Assembly (NCBI GenBank): GCA_036873135.1
Contig: JAPTYO010000002.1
Coordinates: 36,633,452 to 36,697,451, forward strand
Direction: 5' to 3'
Source of the DNA: Clarkia xantiana subsp. parviflora
Taxonomy: Eukaryota; Streptophyta; Magnoliopsida; Myrtales; Onagraceae
DNA length: 64,000 nt
Positions 22,229-33,776 of the stretch are shown here, one piece after another. The notes below the pieces were generated by a model. It saw nothing but the letters and a program-made list of their open reading frames with translations. It searched no databases and had not been told where the DNA came from. A program made the translations under genes and the position numbers. Numbering within the stretch: the stretch's first letter is position 1; the number at the start of each line of letters is the position of its first letter.

Positions 22229-23372
22229 AACGGCTCTCCGAGCAGCTCAGAAGGCCACGAATCCACAGCCATTGCATACCTAGGGTTGGGTTTGCTGACC
22301 CGTGGCGTCACCTGGTCCGGAAAGGAAGCACCTAGACCAGGATTGATCGGGACAATCAATAGTGTGTGGCCTAGCGGGGCATCTGCATCGTACTCGGGTG
22401 GAGGTGGGACATTCAAGTCGGGTTTGGAATCAGCCACCCGGGTTCGGACCTCAGTACGCAATTCTTCTACTTGAGCTCGTAATGCCGAGTTTTCCATTTT
22501 CAGCTCCTTCTTTTCGACCGTAACCTGCTTGGAGATTAGAATTTCAAGAGTTAGTTCATCACCGAAAGAGACTACGATTTCATTACAAGGATAGGCTTCT
22601 TACGTAATGGAATTCTGATAAAAGAGTGACATTCTCCTTTTTGAGGTTGTTGATCTGCCCCAAAATTTCTTTCAACAATCGTGTAGCTTCGGATAGGATA
22701 GATGCTTTGCCATTGTTTGGTTGATTAAGTTCTGTACCAGAAAAGAAGAAGACATTGTTATACTAAATTAAACATCCAAAATGCTACAAACAGTGAAGTT
22801 AGAGTCAAATTCACATTTTGGAAAAAGTTTTTACTATCTCAGTCAATCCCACCACCCTGAAGTGAAGGGTGAAGATGATATTTCACACAGTAAATTTCAA
22901 GAATATTCTTCCAAGGAAATAAGAAATGTGGAAAAGTAAAAAATTGAATAATTTTACCAAGAGCATTAGCTAGATGTTGAAAAAGCTGGTTAGAGTGCTC
23001 GCGCTTCTGCTTCTCCCTCTCGGCTTTGTGGATTCTCTTGGGAATTTTAGTCTTTGATTTTCTGCAAAGCTGTGGCGTTTTAGAGCTCTTAAATACACAC
23101 AAGTTAGATTAGATGAGACCAACCAAACCAATATTGATTGGTTAGCAAAAATTAATTAAATGCACTAAGTTAGCAAATACAACCAAACATTCTTCTTTAC
23201 TTTAGTGTTGATTTGAAACTACGAAGACAGTTTGCAGCACCCTAATCCAATGAACTTAGTAGAAGAAGAAATAATTTGTATTGTTGTGCAATCATCAAAG
23301 ACAAGTGCCCTGAAGAACGGACCTGCCTCCAGATGATGTCTCGATAGGTGATGAACTCGTATCTGACCCCAT
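22183..23372 (-). CDS. PYE: bHLH47/POPEYE-like iron-deficiency transcription factor
   Basis: Four exons keep one frame: 23372-23323, 23085-22958, 22731-22604 and 22524-22183, giving 215 residues. The bHLH region (about 34-85) reads KIPKRIHKAEREKQKREHSN, then LANALELNQPNNGKASILSE, then a leucine-rich zipper helix (LKKENVTLLSE, VEELRTEV). The C-terminal half has SKPDLNVPPPPEY and PRYAMAVDSWPSELLGE. These two blocks are what I recall for Arabidopsis PYE, a nuclear repressor of iron-homeostasis genes in roots that pairs with group IVc bHLH proteins. The exon 1 donor (CAG/GTCCGT) is weak, and the exon 2 acceptor was chosen as AAGAG/CTCT because it alone restores phase. A leader exon with donor CCAAG/GTACTA lies near 23675. 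It converges on EB1C, and its 3' end is inside a tandem duplication. bHLH11 is a less likely alternative. Confidence 0.85.
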
Positions 23373-23900
23373 TCACAGATCCTATCACCATCAAAATCAC
23401 ACTTGAATGATTCTTCTAACAAAAAACATATGCAGATGAGAGCAGAGCAGCAAGTGAGAAATTAGTAAGTTGTGCAAAATAATACACTGGCTGTAATAAG
23501 AAATCATTTCAGCTACTTTGATTAAACAAGGGCAGCTCATTACATGTTATCGAATCCTTCGTTTGGTTCAAATCAACAACAGACTGCAGAATTACAAACA
23601 TCCATGAAATTGTGAATCCAATAAACCAAACACGATATGGCAAACAAATTAGTACCTTGGATGGTTGAATACAGAGTAATTGAAGGAAGAGGACTTGAAC
23701 AAGAAATCGAAAGGCTCTTGAAGAAGAAGAAGAAATTAGGGTTGAAAATAAGAGAAATAATTGTCGTGGTGAAGAAGAAGGGAAGGGAAGGGGGAGAGCG
23801 AGCGTGGAAACACCGAGGGAGCGTGGCGAGCGCCTGCCTATAGGATGTAGTGTATCTGGCCACGTCATCAATACATGTGCCTCCCTTTTGTCCCACGCAC

Positions 23901-25397
23901 GTCATCACGCATTTATAATACTTTATTTATTTCGGAACCTCCTAATTCACTAGATTATTTATTTAGAATAAAACAAGTAAAATATAAAGAAACTTAACCC
24001 TGTTAAATTAAATTAGATAGATAATAACAAGGTTGAAATCGGCAGTTTTAAAAATTTGACATTAATTCTAAACTTGTCGTACGAAATGCTTATTATTATT
24101 ATTGTGTTACGTAACATAGTTATTAGTTACTATCAATTCTAATTTTAATATGTATCAAATTATTAAAATAGAGACATAATATAATTATAATTGATCGTAT
24201 TTACCATTGTTTTTCATATCTTACCGTTCATAACTTTTTAATTATAAATAATATTATATTATTATTATTATTATTATAACTAACAAATGATGAAGTAAAG
24301 AAAGTGGAGAGTGGAGGTTGAGTGGAGTACACGAGCCTTGACTGGGCCAGCAGAGAGACGTGTGGCATGCATGTGCCAGTCGCTCCAGGCCTTATGTTTG
24401 GTCATAAAAAAACGACAACCTCTAGAAATGTTCGACTAATAACAATGTCGTACGAGTTTAAGCCTCTACGACCTCTCTCTAGTCAAAGGAATGTCCGAGG
24501 AATGACAATAATTATACTCATTCTCTCGATGTTATTTATGTATGGTTAATTATTAAAATTGAGGGATATACAATACCGACCGACTGATTTGTTCACAGAT
24601 ATACTTAATTAATCGCAGGCAACGGCGGATTCTGGAAGTTAGTTTATATTAGTACGTTTATGTTATATAATTTATCTTTTAATTTATTTTTAAAGATTTA
24701 ATAATTTCCTTAATATTTTTTTAATAAAAAATATATGTTATAATAATTGATACTTTCTTAATTGTTTATCCAAAATTCTCGTTAAATACATTTTAAATGA
24801 ACAATATTAATTAATTAATTTTTAAACTATCACAATTAAACCTTAATTGCTTATACAAATGTTACTGTTGAGTTAAGTCGGACTAGAACCGCTGTTTTGT
24901 AAGTTTAAAATGTATCTAAGCAGAAGTTTGGACGGGTAATAGAAATAAATATCAATCACTACTGTTTTGAAACATGTTGTACATTTTAAAACATTGTGGT
25001 ACTAAAAACCATATTTTTCAAATATATTGTATGGTTTACACACTTATATTTATTGGACCTTCTCATGTACTACATTAAGTTAGAGTAACTACAATTTATA
25101 GTCTAGTAAAAGATAGATGAATAAATAAAACTTACAGACTTACTTTTTAAGTCAAAACCTCCAAATTTAAAATTGATGAAATTTATTCCGAATGAATTGA
25201 TAGATAGTGTTAAAAATAATAAAGTTTTACAAAATATTAATGAGTTTTAGAGTCTCACACAAAATAATGGGATCTTACACCAAAATAATAGAGGTTCAAA
25301 ATATATTTTCCTTTATGAATAAACTTAGGATTTCACTAAAAATACTCAATAATGGAGTGACGATTATATAATTAAAACTTTTCTAAATAACCAATAA
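23901..25397. other. Intergenic AT-rich region
   Basis: No gene or clear repeat family. (TTA)n runs occur near 24091-24100 and 24258-24277, and short poly(A/T) elsewhere. The promoter of PYE is presumably at about 23720-24000. Confidence 0.4.
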
Positions 25398-25438
25398 GTC
25401 AAGATGGCCGAGTTGGTCTAAGGCGCCAGTTTCAGGTA

Positions 25439-25470
<32 letters not shown>

Positions 25471-25478
25471 TCTTGACA
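25398..25478 (+). tRNA. tRNA-Leu (anticodon CAG)
   Basis: The acceptor stem GTCAAGA pairs with TCTTGAC. The D-arm region TGGCCGAGTTGGTCTAAGGCG, anticodon stem CCAGT/ACTGG with loop TTCAGGT (anticodon CAG), a class II variable arm, and T-arm GTGGGTTCAAATCCCAC are all present. No intron; no encoded CCA. A CAA-type motif lies just upstream and a T run (TATTTTTAC) follows as Pol III terminator. It should decode CUG leucine codons. Confidence 0.95.
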
Positions 25479-26341
25479 TATTTTTACTACATAATATTAT
25501 ATTTTGTTATTTTCGGTAAAAATAAGGAAAATCTCGCTCCTCCCTCCGCTGCGCGCAGTTCCTTCCCATTAATGAGCAGCCATCCATATTCCGCAGAGTA
25601 AATTGAACTACACATCATTATTGAAGATTCAGGGTTGATCTTTGAGACCAAAGTGCAGATAAGCTGCAGCAGAATCGTCGTCGCTTGTCAGGTTAGATCT
25701 TTTGGCAAAATTTCCAATTACCCATTACAGATTACAAAATCTTTGAGCTTCCAATCTCAGAAAGTTGCGATTTTGAAGTTAATTCAGCTCAATATCGAAT
25801 ATCATTGATTTTACTTACAGTTGGAGTTCAATACTGTTTGTAATGTTCTGATTCTTAGCAGTAAACGATGTTTCCACAACTGCTTTTGTTTGACTGTTTT
25901 GAGTGTTCTTTCTTTACTTAATCTGCAGATTAGTCGGTTTTGTTGTTACTTCAAGGGAGAACAATTGGGGTTCTTATTGGAGCAATCATTCTTATCTTCA
26001 TCGTCTGCAGATGAGAAGTTCGTGAATTTTAATATTTGATGGTCTGATCAATCAGTTACTCCTGAGCAATTTATTGAAGTCTCTCTATATTCATAGAATG
26101 GGTTGAGGAAAATTTCCATTTTCAGATCTATAGTCCTTCCTTTTGAGCAAATTTGGCTATTTTTAGTTCAGATTTGATGTAATTAATTGCTGATTCCTTA
26201 AATCAGTAATAAACATGCCATCTTGCTCCGAAAATCTATTTCTCTTGGCCACATTTTCATACTTAATAGCTTGCTGTTGAGTTACCCTAGGTTCTTCTCG
26301 GTTCTTAATTAATCCAAACTGAGTTGATTTTCGAAGTTGGA
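25479..26341 (+). promoter_or_regulatory. Promoter and spliced leader of the GT47 gene
   Basis: A leader exon probably ends at 25691 (TCAG/GTTAGATC). Several pyrimidine-rich stretches ending in TCTGCAG (about 25928 and 26011) could be acceptors of alternative leader exons before the ATG at 26342. No coding sequence is supported; the 72-codon ORF at 25821 has no family signal. Confidence 0.45.
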
Positions 26342-28244
26342 ATGTCGGAGAAAGTTGTTCCTCCCTCAAGGTTTCGTTTTTACCTCATAAGCGTACTTCT
26401 CTTTGTTTTGATCTTCTTATCTTCCATAGTCCTCCTCCACTTTAATAGTTCATCTGTAATTTCCGACATCATCTTCAAACAGATTCCTGTCACCACAACC
26501 GTATATTACTCGAAAACTCATTCCCCTTCACAAGAAACCGATGAAAAATCTAAAACCAAGGGAGGGAGATGTGATCCAAATAGAGCAAAATTGAGAGTTT
26601 TCATGTATGATTTGCCGCCTGAGTTTCATTTCGGGCTATTGGGATGGAAAGGTAATTCTGACGAAATTTGGCCTGATGTCAGTGATCCCAACAATATCCC
26701 ACCATATCCTGGTGGGTTAAATTTGCAACACAGTATTGAGTATTGGCTCACTCTCGATCTTCTTGCCTCGAACACCCCCAACATCATTAGACCTTGTACC
26801 GCTGTCAGAGTGGAGAACTTGAGTCAAGCAAATGTCATCTTTGTTCCATTCTTCTCCTCGCTGAGCTACAATCGGTTTTCGAAGCTTCGTGGAGAAGAGA
26901 AAGTAAGTGTAAATAAGATTCTACAAGCTAGATTACTGCAGTTTCTGATGGGCCGTGATGAGTGGAGGAGATTGGGTGGAAAGGATCACATAATATTAGC
27001 TCACCATCCCAATAGCATGTTGGATGCAAGAGAGACATTGGGTTCTGCCATGTTTGTGCTTGCTGATTTTGGTCGGTACCCAAAAGAGTTAGCCAACCTC
27101 GAGAAAGATATCATAGCTCCGTATAGACATGTTGTGCAGACTGTATCCAGCAATCAATCTGCTCCATTCAAGAAACGACCAACTTTGGCCTATTTTCAAG
27201 GAGCTATTTACCGAAAAGATGTAAGTTCTTGTATTTAGTGTTTGATTACTCGCACATATTCTTGTAGATCGGTACAAAGTAATCTAACACGTACTGAAGA
27301 ACACAACTTTTTCTTAGCTAAGTGTAGAGTTCATCATCTTATATTTGTAATTTTGGCTTTGGCATTTAAGGGTTCTCGTAGAAAATCAATTTTGGGAGCA
27401 TTCATGCTGCTTAATCTCTGCAGAAGCTGAAATTGTTTGCAGACACTACTAGCATTAAAATTGATGGGTTTTAGTAAAAAATCAATTTTGGGAGCACTTG
27501 GGTGCTTAACCTCTGTAAAAGCTTAATTTTTTGCAGAAATTCATAATCATTATTCTTGTTGCTTCATAATAGATCAGAAACATAGAAAGTTGGAGACTTA
27601 CCTTGATTATAAGGAACACATTTAATTGAGTTGAACATGTACACTTAAAATTGAAGGTTCTTGATTATCTATCGTTATAGCTTAAGTTAAATAATGTATG
27701 TCATTTCCTGATGGGCTGTTCTATTCAGGGAGGGTTCATTCGTCAGGAACTGTATTACCTTTTGAAAGATGAGAAAGATGTTCATTTTTCTTTCGGAAGT
27801 ATCAATGGAGGTGGAATGAGCCAAGCAAGCCACGGAATGTCCTCATCCAAATTCTGCCTCAACATTGCTGGAGACACTCCCTCCTCAAACCGCCTCTTTG
27901 ACGCAATTGTCAACCATTGCGTACCAGTGATAATCAGCGACGACATTGAACTCCCATTCGAGGACGTTCTGGACTACTCCGAATTCTGCATCTTTGTCAG
28001 TTCATCTGATGCTGTGAAAAAAGGCTACTTGGTCAATCTTCTGCGGAAGGTCAAGGGAGAGAAATGGACTGCAATGTGGGAGAGACTCAAAAGTATTGTG
28101 CAACATTTCGAGTATCAGTATCCATCACAATCTGATGATGCTGTTGATATGATCTGGCAAGCAGTTTACAGAAAGATATCCTCGGAACCAAGTAATCTAC
28201 AAACAAGTAACAGGTCCCGTAGAACACAACTTGTTCTTAGCTGA
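26342..28244 (+). CDS. Exostosin-family (GT47) glycosyltransferase, ARAD1-related
   Basis: Two exons (26342-27220, GT donor; 27729-28244) encode 464 residues. A type II membrane anchor lies at about residues 12-35 (FYLISVLLFVLIFLSSIVLL), then a short Ser/Thr-rich stem. The exostosin domain runs from about 80 to 430, with LRVFMYDLPPEFHFGLLGWK, PGGLNLQHSIEYWL, VIFVPFFSSLSYNRFS, HHPNSMLDAR, LADFGRYP, SSKFCLNIAGDTPSSNRLFD, CVPVIISDDIELPFEDV and YSEFCIF. Family members are Golgi inverting transferases that build cell-wall polysaccharides (arabinan, xyloglucan and others); substrate cannot be assigned here. The sequence looks closest to the Arabidopsis At1g34270-type exostosin subgroup, from memory. 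The intron (27221-27728) contains a degenerate copy of the gene's own 3' end. Confidence 0.92.
27262..27660 (+). repeat. Intronic copy of the GT47 gene's own 3' end and downstream flank
   Basis: AGAACACAACTTTTTCTTAGCT in the intron (about 27298) matches AGAACACAACTTGTTCTTAGCT at the end of the coding sequence (about 28222). Further matches follow in order: two units of an AATTTTGGGAGCA...GCTTAA...GCTGAAATT repeat (27388-27540 versus 28345-28490), and GGAACACATTTAA...AGTTGAACA (27610 versus 28537). So roughly 360-400 bp is duplicated in direct orientation, one copy in the intron and one at the 3' end. Confidence 0.8.
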
Positions 28245-28570
28245 GTATCACGGGTTGGTTCGTCGTGTACGATAGATTCCATGCAAGTATTTCTTCTATT
28301 TACTATTTGCTTTTACTTACTTGACACTGACGAGTTTTTAGTAAAAGTTCGATTTTGGGAGCACTCGTTTTGCTTAAACTCTACAAAAGCTGAAATTATT
28401 TGCAGATAGACATTGATGGGTTGTAGTAAATATTCAGTTTTGGGGTGCATTTTTGGTGTTTAATCTCTACAAGAAGCCAAATTTTCTACAACTACATAAT
28501 GGATCTGCACTGCATTCTAGAAAGCTCAAATATATGGAACACATTTAACTCAGTTGAACACATTTGCAAT

Positions 28571-29165
28571 CTTCCTCTCTAGTTTCTATCATATCACAAC
28601 ACCAAATACTGAGATGAAATTTCTATGTAAACAAGAAAACAAAGATTAAACTTTGTTACTCTTGAAACAGCTTCAGTCTAAGTTGTGGATCGGGTCGGGG
28701 CCTCGTTTGACTCTTCTTTTGCTGGAGAGGTTCGGATCCACTGTCGATGTTGTTGGACCTGAGTTCGGGTGCCACTGTAGAGTCTTGACTGCAACTGGTG
28801 TCACAGACTCTAATTGTCTATTTTGTTGCCATCTCAGACCCAAAGCAAGTTGGGGTCTGAAAGCCAAAATTTGTAAACATATGAAGAAAATAGTCATTTT
28901 CCAGATGGAAGAAACCATAGGTGTTTGGAACAGAAAGACGAGGACAAGGAATGTGTGTCGTTTAAGCAATGGTGAGGACAGATATGTAGTTTTGAGTCTG
29001 CAGAATAAAGGAGTTAAAGTGAGGAGTTCAATCTGAGAGATTCAGTCACAAATAATCCAAAGATGAAGTTTTGAACTTAAAGTGGAGGAAGGGAAGCTAG
29101 GCATCTCTTTGGATCCAAGAGCCGTGGGAATAATGATTTGGATGGATTAACTTTTCAGTAATCTT
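28571..29165. other. Downstream flank with an uncharacterised ORF
   Basis: An open frame of 127 codons (28653-29036, +) has no domain I recognise and no splice or promoter context; I do not call it a gene. The rest is unremarkable. Confidence 0.3.
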
Positions 29166-29839
29166 GGATAGAAAATAACCGATTTAGTGTCTCAGGATTA
29201 CCTGATCCGTCAGTTTGGTGTCTAAAAATAAATTTGTTAATATTTGGTGTCCCAGGTTTTAACTTGTCCATTTTCGGGGTTAAATTTAACACAGTCAGGT
29301 GAAAAGACGATTTTGCCCTTATACTTTTTTATTTTATTTTTTGCAACACCACCCGGCCACCCACCTCCGATTCCGGCCACCTACCTCCGATTTCTGCCAC
29401 CCACCTATTACGGCCACCCACATCCAATTCCTACCACCCACCGCCCTGGACCACACTTCTTCCACTTCGGCGACATCTGTGTAAGTCGAGGTACGGTTGT
29501 CTAGTTTCCGGTCGATTCTAACCAATTACGGCCGATTCCGACCAATTCCGACAGATTCCGATTTAGGATTTAGGATTCCGGAAAATTCCGGCGATGGAGC
29601 AACTGATGAGAGTGGGTTCAGTGACCTGATTTAGGGTTTAGGGGTAATTTGGGCATTTTCAATTTTATTTGGTCATGTGTTGGTCAGTTGACCGAATTCT
29701 GTTAAATTTAACCACGAAAATGGACGGAGACACTAAATTGCAACAAGATAGAATTCTGGAACAACAAATATTAATAATTTTTTTAGACACCAAATTGACA
29801 TATGGGATAAATCTAAGACACCAAATAAGTTCTTTCCCC
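29166..29839. mobile_element. Foldback MITE, family B, copy 1
   Basis: Left arm phrases (GATTTAGTGTCTC, TTTGGTGTCTAAAAA, CCATTTTCG, GTTAAATTTAACA) recur inverted in the right arm (29680-29839). The centre is CCGGCCACC/GGTGG-rich. It is the same family as 46658-47390, in opposite orientation. No clear target duplication was found, so the ends are approximate. The design resembles the Mutator MITEs. Confidence 0.7.
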
Positions 29840-30235
29840 TAAGAAATGTGAATAATTGTTCTTTTCCATTAAAACTAATTATTTATATATTATGTTAAAG
29901 TGTTTTGTGGATTATTCAATTATATTGCTCCATGAAGGAGGGAAAAAAAAGAGACTAAAGTAAGAATGACCGTTTGCTTTATTTTTTTAACAAAATAAAT
30001 CAGTTTTTTTCTTTGGAATTTATATGGTGTATAGTTGAATCTTTTCTCCAAATAGCAATCTTATAGAAATTAAATATGAAAATAACAAGAAAAAAAATTA
30101 ATTACATATATAACACACGTTATTATTTAAAACAACATTGCAAAATCATATCGATCTTTCTAACAGCAATATGATAGTTGTTGTAATGGCACGTTGGATC
30201 TTACACACAACGCTCTCAATCAGTAACGTGTAGGA

Positions 30236-30842
30236 CCCAATAAAGAGAAACTCTACGACTCTATCTCAAATACAACAAATATGTTTAAATTCTCTATCAA
30301 CAAATTCTCTCAATCTGATTATCTTCCCCATCCATTCTCTAATATTCTGATGGCAAGCAGCGAAGTAAGTTCTAGAAGACGTTATGACAATAGAAGACCC
30401 GAAAAAGAACTGGTAAATAGGGGTGTCAACGGGTAATGGGTACCTGCATTGCTCCCCAATTTCACCCCGCCAACTAGCAGTGATATATAAGATACACAGG
30501 GACGGGTTCGCGGGGCTGACCCCAAATCCGAACTTTTATCATATCCCGTGTGACACGGGTTGGCATGTGAAATCGGGGCGCGACCCTGCGAGTTGGCAGG
30601 ACAAAATCGGGGCGCAATCCTGCAGGTACCCATTACCCGCTGACACCCCTATTTACCCGTTCTTTTTCGGGTCTTCTACAACTATAACGTCTGCCAGAAC
30701 TAATTTCGTTACTTGCTATCAGAATATTAGAGAACGGATGGTGAAGAAAATCAGATTGAGGGAATTTGTTGATGTAGAATTGGGACATATTTAAAACATT
30801 GTTGCTATCTGAGACAGAGGCGTAGGGTTCTTCGTTTTACTA
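30236..30842. repeat. Long inverted repeat (foldback) with hAT-like core
   Basis: Two arms of roughly 200 bp pair almost throughout: left 30240-30450, right 30615-30838. The arms share AATTCTCTCAATCTGATT (left) against AATCAGATTGAGGGAATT (right), GAAGACCCGAAAAAGAAC, and TAGGGGTGTCAACGGGTAAT against its inverse. The inner TAGGGGTGTC/GACACCCCTA ends look like a hAT MITE, but flanks are inverted rather than directly repeated. RNA from this region would form a near-perfect hairpin. Confidence 0.8.
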
Positions 30843-30951
30843 TCTTTATACCAATATAAAATGTGAGAGTTGTCATCACCCCAAAAGGTACCTCTTGAAC
30901 ATTTTTATTTTTATTTATTATATATATACTATATTAGTTCCCATATATTTT

Positions 30952-30995
<44 letters not shown>

Positions 30996-32436
30996 GTGTT
31001 ATATTTAGTTCCCCTATTTTTATAAAATTGGCGATTTAGTCTTTTTATCTTTAAGACCAATCTATATATCTTTACTATTACTAAAAAAACCATTTAGTTA
31101 CATTTTGTTATTTTTTAATTTTTTAGGTCGCTTAATTGGTAGGTCACCGTAGTTATTATTAATTTCTCCATCAAATATACTTATCAATTAGAGTTAACAT
31201 GCATTCAATAGGTGCAAATGTCAGGTAGATGCATTTTTTCATTCACTATATCACCGATTTAGGGATGTTTCGCTTGTTGACATTTTTGTATCAAATAAAT
31301 TAGTCACTTGCTAACTCATATAACATATCAAATATGGATCAAACGTGGTTCTTGAAGTTTGACTTTACATATAACATGTTACTCAATATTTAATACTTAT
31401 TGACTCGAACTATCTATTTAGTTCTTGCGTTTGTAAATTCAATCATATTAGGTATCTCCTATTTGGTAGTTGAATAAATAGTTAAGTTGAATTAAAGTAT
31501 AAACTTTAGACATTAGTGTTTTAAAAAAATTGATGATTTAGTATGTACAATATTTGAGTATTACTGAAAATTTCATTAGATAATTGCATTAATTTTTTTG
31601 TTAAGGTCGCTTAACTGACATCTTACATTAATTATCATTAACTTATTAATACAGTATGCCTATAAATTTGAGCCACCCATAAAGTAAGATATGTACTCAA
31701 CTCATGCAAACTTCAAGTACATGTTGAGATTTTTTTTCGTATCACATAGACCAGTCACTTGTCAAATCATATCAATTGTTAAAATATGGGTCAACCACGG
31801 TTCCTGAATTTTGATCATTTACGGATAACCTGGTACTCATCGTCCAACATTTAGGGTCTCGAATCATTAATTTAGTTCTTCAATCTATCAATTAAATCAA
31901 ATTGTGTACAACCTAATTAGTAGTTAAATAAGTAATTGACATAAAATCAAGTATAAACTTTAGATTTTAATGAATTGAAATTTCATTTAGCGTTAAATCC
32001 ATTTTTGTTGGTATTATGATATAAAATTGCATGAAAAGTGTATAGTTACGTTTGTATAGGTCAAACTGCTCCACCGATGACTCTAAGTGGTTAATTATGG
32101 GCATACATTCTTCACATTTCAAGTTGATAAATTAGATACAACTTTTTTGTTAATAACTCACATCATGCTCAATCCAACTCATTATTAGTTATAACAGTAA
32201 ATTAGTATCGTAATTTAAAAAAAATAGTTAATTTTTTTTTAACTTAATTATCTACTTCTATTTTTCCCGTTTTGAATTACTTTGTATCGTTCTTTTCGAT
32301 CACAAATTCATTTCTCGCAACCCCTAAACTTGGCCATGTATTAATTACACGTTAAAATATTAGAAAACTGAAGATAAATTGTGTATTTTAAAACTTAGAC
32401 GATTAATATGCGTGCAACGCACGCGTTAATAACTAG
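30843..32436 (+). mobile_element. Probable non-autonomous Helitron
   Basis: The 5' end TCTTTATACCAATATAAAA resembles plant Helitron TC ends. The 3' end has a perfect hairpin GCGTGC-AAC-GCACGC followed after 8 nt by CTAG. The element sits exactly between A (30842) and T (32437), as Helitrons do, with no target duplication. The interior is AT-rich, with a (TA)n run at 30957-30994 and no Rep/helicase coding. Ends were recognised by eye only. Confidence 0.6.
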
Positions 32437-32964
32437 TATTTTAAAAAAATATAAGAAAATGAAAATTAGTTTAAAAAAAATTGCAACTTAATTTTTTTTA
32501 ATAAATTTTACATTATATATACTTTTTAAACAGGTAGAATTCATTACGATGTAAAACTGTCAATTTATGCATTACGCTGTTATAGTGTCAATTACAGATA
32601 AAATAACTTTTTTATAAATTATTTTTTAAAAAAAAATCATAAAATAACGTTTTATAAAAAATTATAGTTAATTTTTATGTTGATTGGTGAATAGAAATTA
32701 AACAATAGAAAGATGCGTGTCATTGATGACAATATCAAACTTGATCTTGCTTAAGGATTTCATGTACACAGGAGAGACACGCGTGTATATATTGTCATCA
32801 TGCATGCTTTAGTAGAGCAGCACATGCAATTTTTACCTTCTTAAAAATGAAATGACTATTATACTACATTATGTAGCGATAATTGTTGGATTATCCATCG
32901 ATGATGGGCCATTTGAACCGACCATTAGCGGCAAGCAAATGTTTGAGCATACTGATTAAAATAA
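32437..32964. other. AT-rich gap between Helitron and MITE
   Basis: Homopolymer-rich to 32650, then ordinary sequence with an ACACGCGTGT palindrome near 32777. No gene is visible. Confidence 0.4.
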
Positions 32965-33490
32965 GGGTTAATAACTAAAAAACTGTCCAATGTTTACCCT
33001 ATGTTAAAATTAAGTGTTTAAAGTTTGAAATGTTAAAATGGACTGTCCCAAGTTTCATTTTTGTTGAAATTTGGTGTCTTTGTGCGTCTTTTCATCTCCA
33101 TTCAATCATTTTCATCAACCCATTCATAATCCACCACTCTTTACTTTTCACAAAATCGTTAAATTTCACCTAAAAATTGAACATTAAAAAAAAAGTTTCT
33201 AGAAGAGTGGTGTGGAGCCATTTTCCAAGGAGAATAGAGCGAGATTTACTTGCACCGGATGTGACCAACTTTTTAGGTGACGATCCCGGCAAGATGACGA
33301 GAATGGAGTGTGTATGAGAGCTCGAATTTGACATACGGTTTCGTCGGAATTGACTTCTCTAAAGTAATCACACCGAGACACCAAATTTCAACAAAAAAGA
33401 AACTTGAGACATTCCATTTTAACATTTCAAACTTCAGACACCTAATTTTAACATAGGGTAAACCTTGGACAGTTCTTTAGTTATTAACCC
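32965..33490. mobile_element. Mutator-type MITE, family A, copy 2
   Basis: Same ends as the copy at 15801 (GGGTTAATAACTAAAAAACT) and a perfect 9-bp target duplication TTAAAATAA (32956-32964 and 33491-33499). It lies 286 bp beyond the stop codon of the RING-CH gene, perhaps inside or next to its 3' UTR. The internal sequence is nearly the same as copy 1. Confidence 0.92.
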
Positions 33491-33776
33491 TTAAAATAAT
33501 TACCATTGAACACAGACAATGCAATTCAATTTCTTCAGTGAATGAAAAAAATGTCTTCTAATCTCATGTACAACAATGACATATAGAACATACTCTCTAG
33601 TTTTTCCGAACAACGCCTCTTTTAGTCTTAGCTTTCTCAATGAGAGTTTGATGAGCGAAACGAAGACGGAGGTAAAACAGAAGAAACACTTACTTCTGAT
33701 CATGCAATGCAAACAACACATCCCGGACTCGAGAAAAACAACATCTGCAACATCATTATCTACTATATACATAATA

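Noticed and set aside
28653..29036. 127-codon ORF downstream of the glycosyltransferase
   Set aside because: No recognisable domain, no promoter or splice context, and an equally open frame on the other strand; kept as unannotated.
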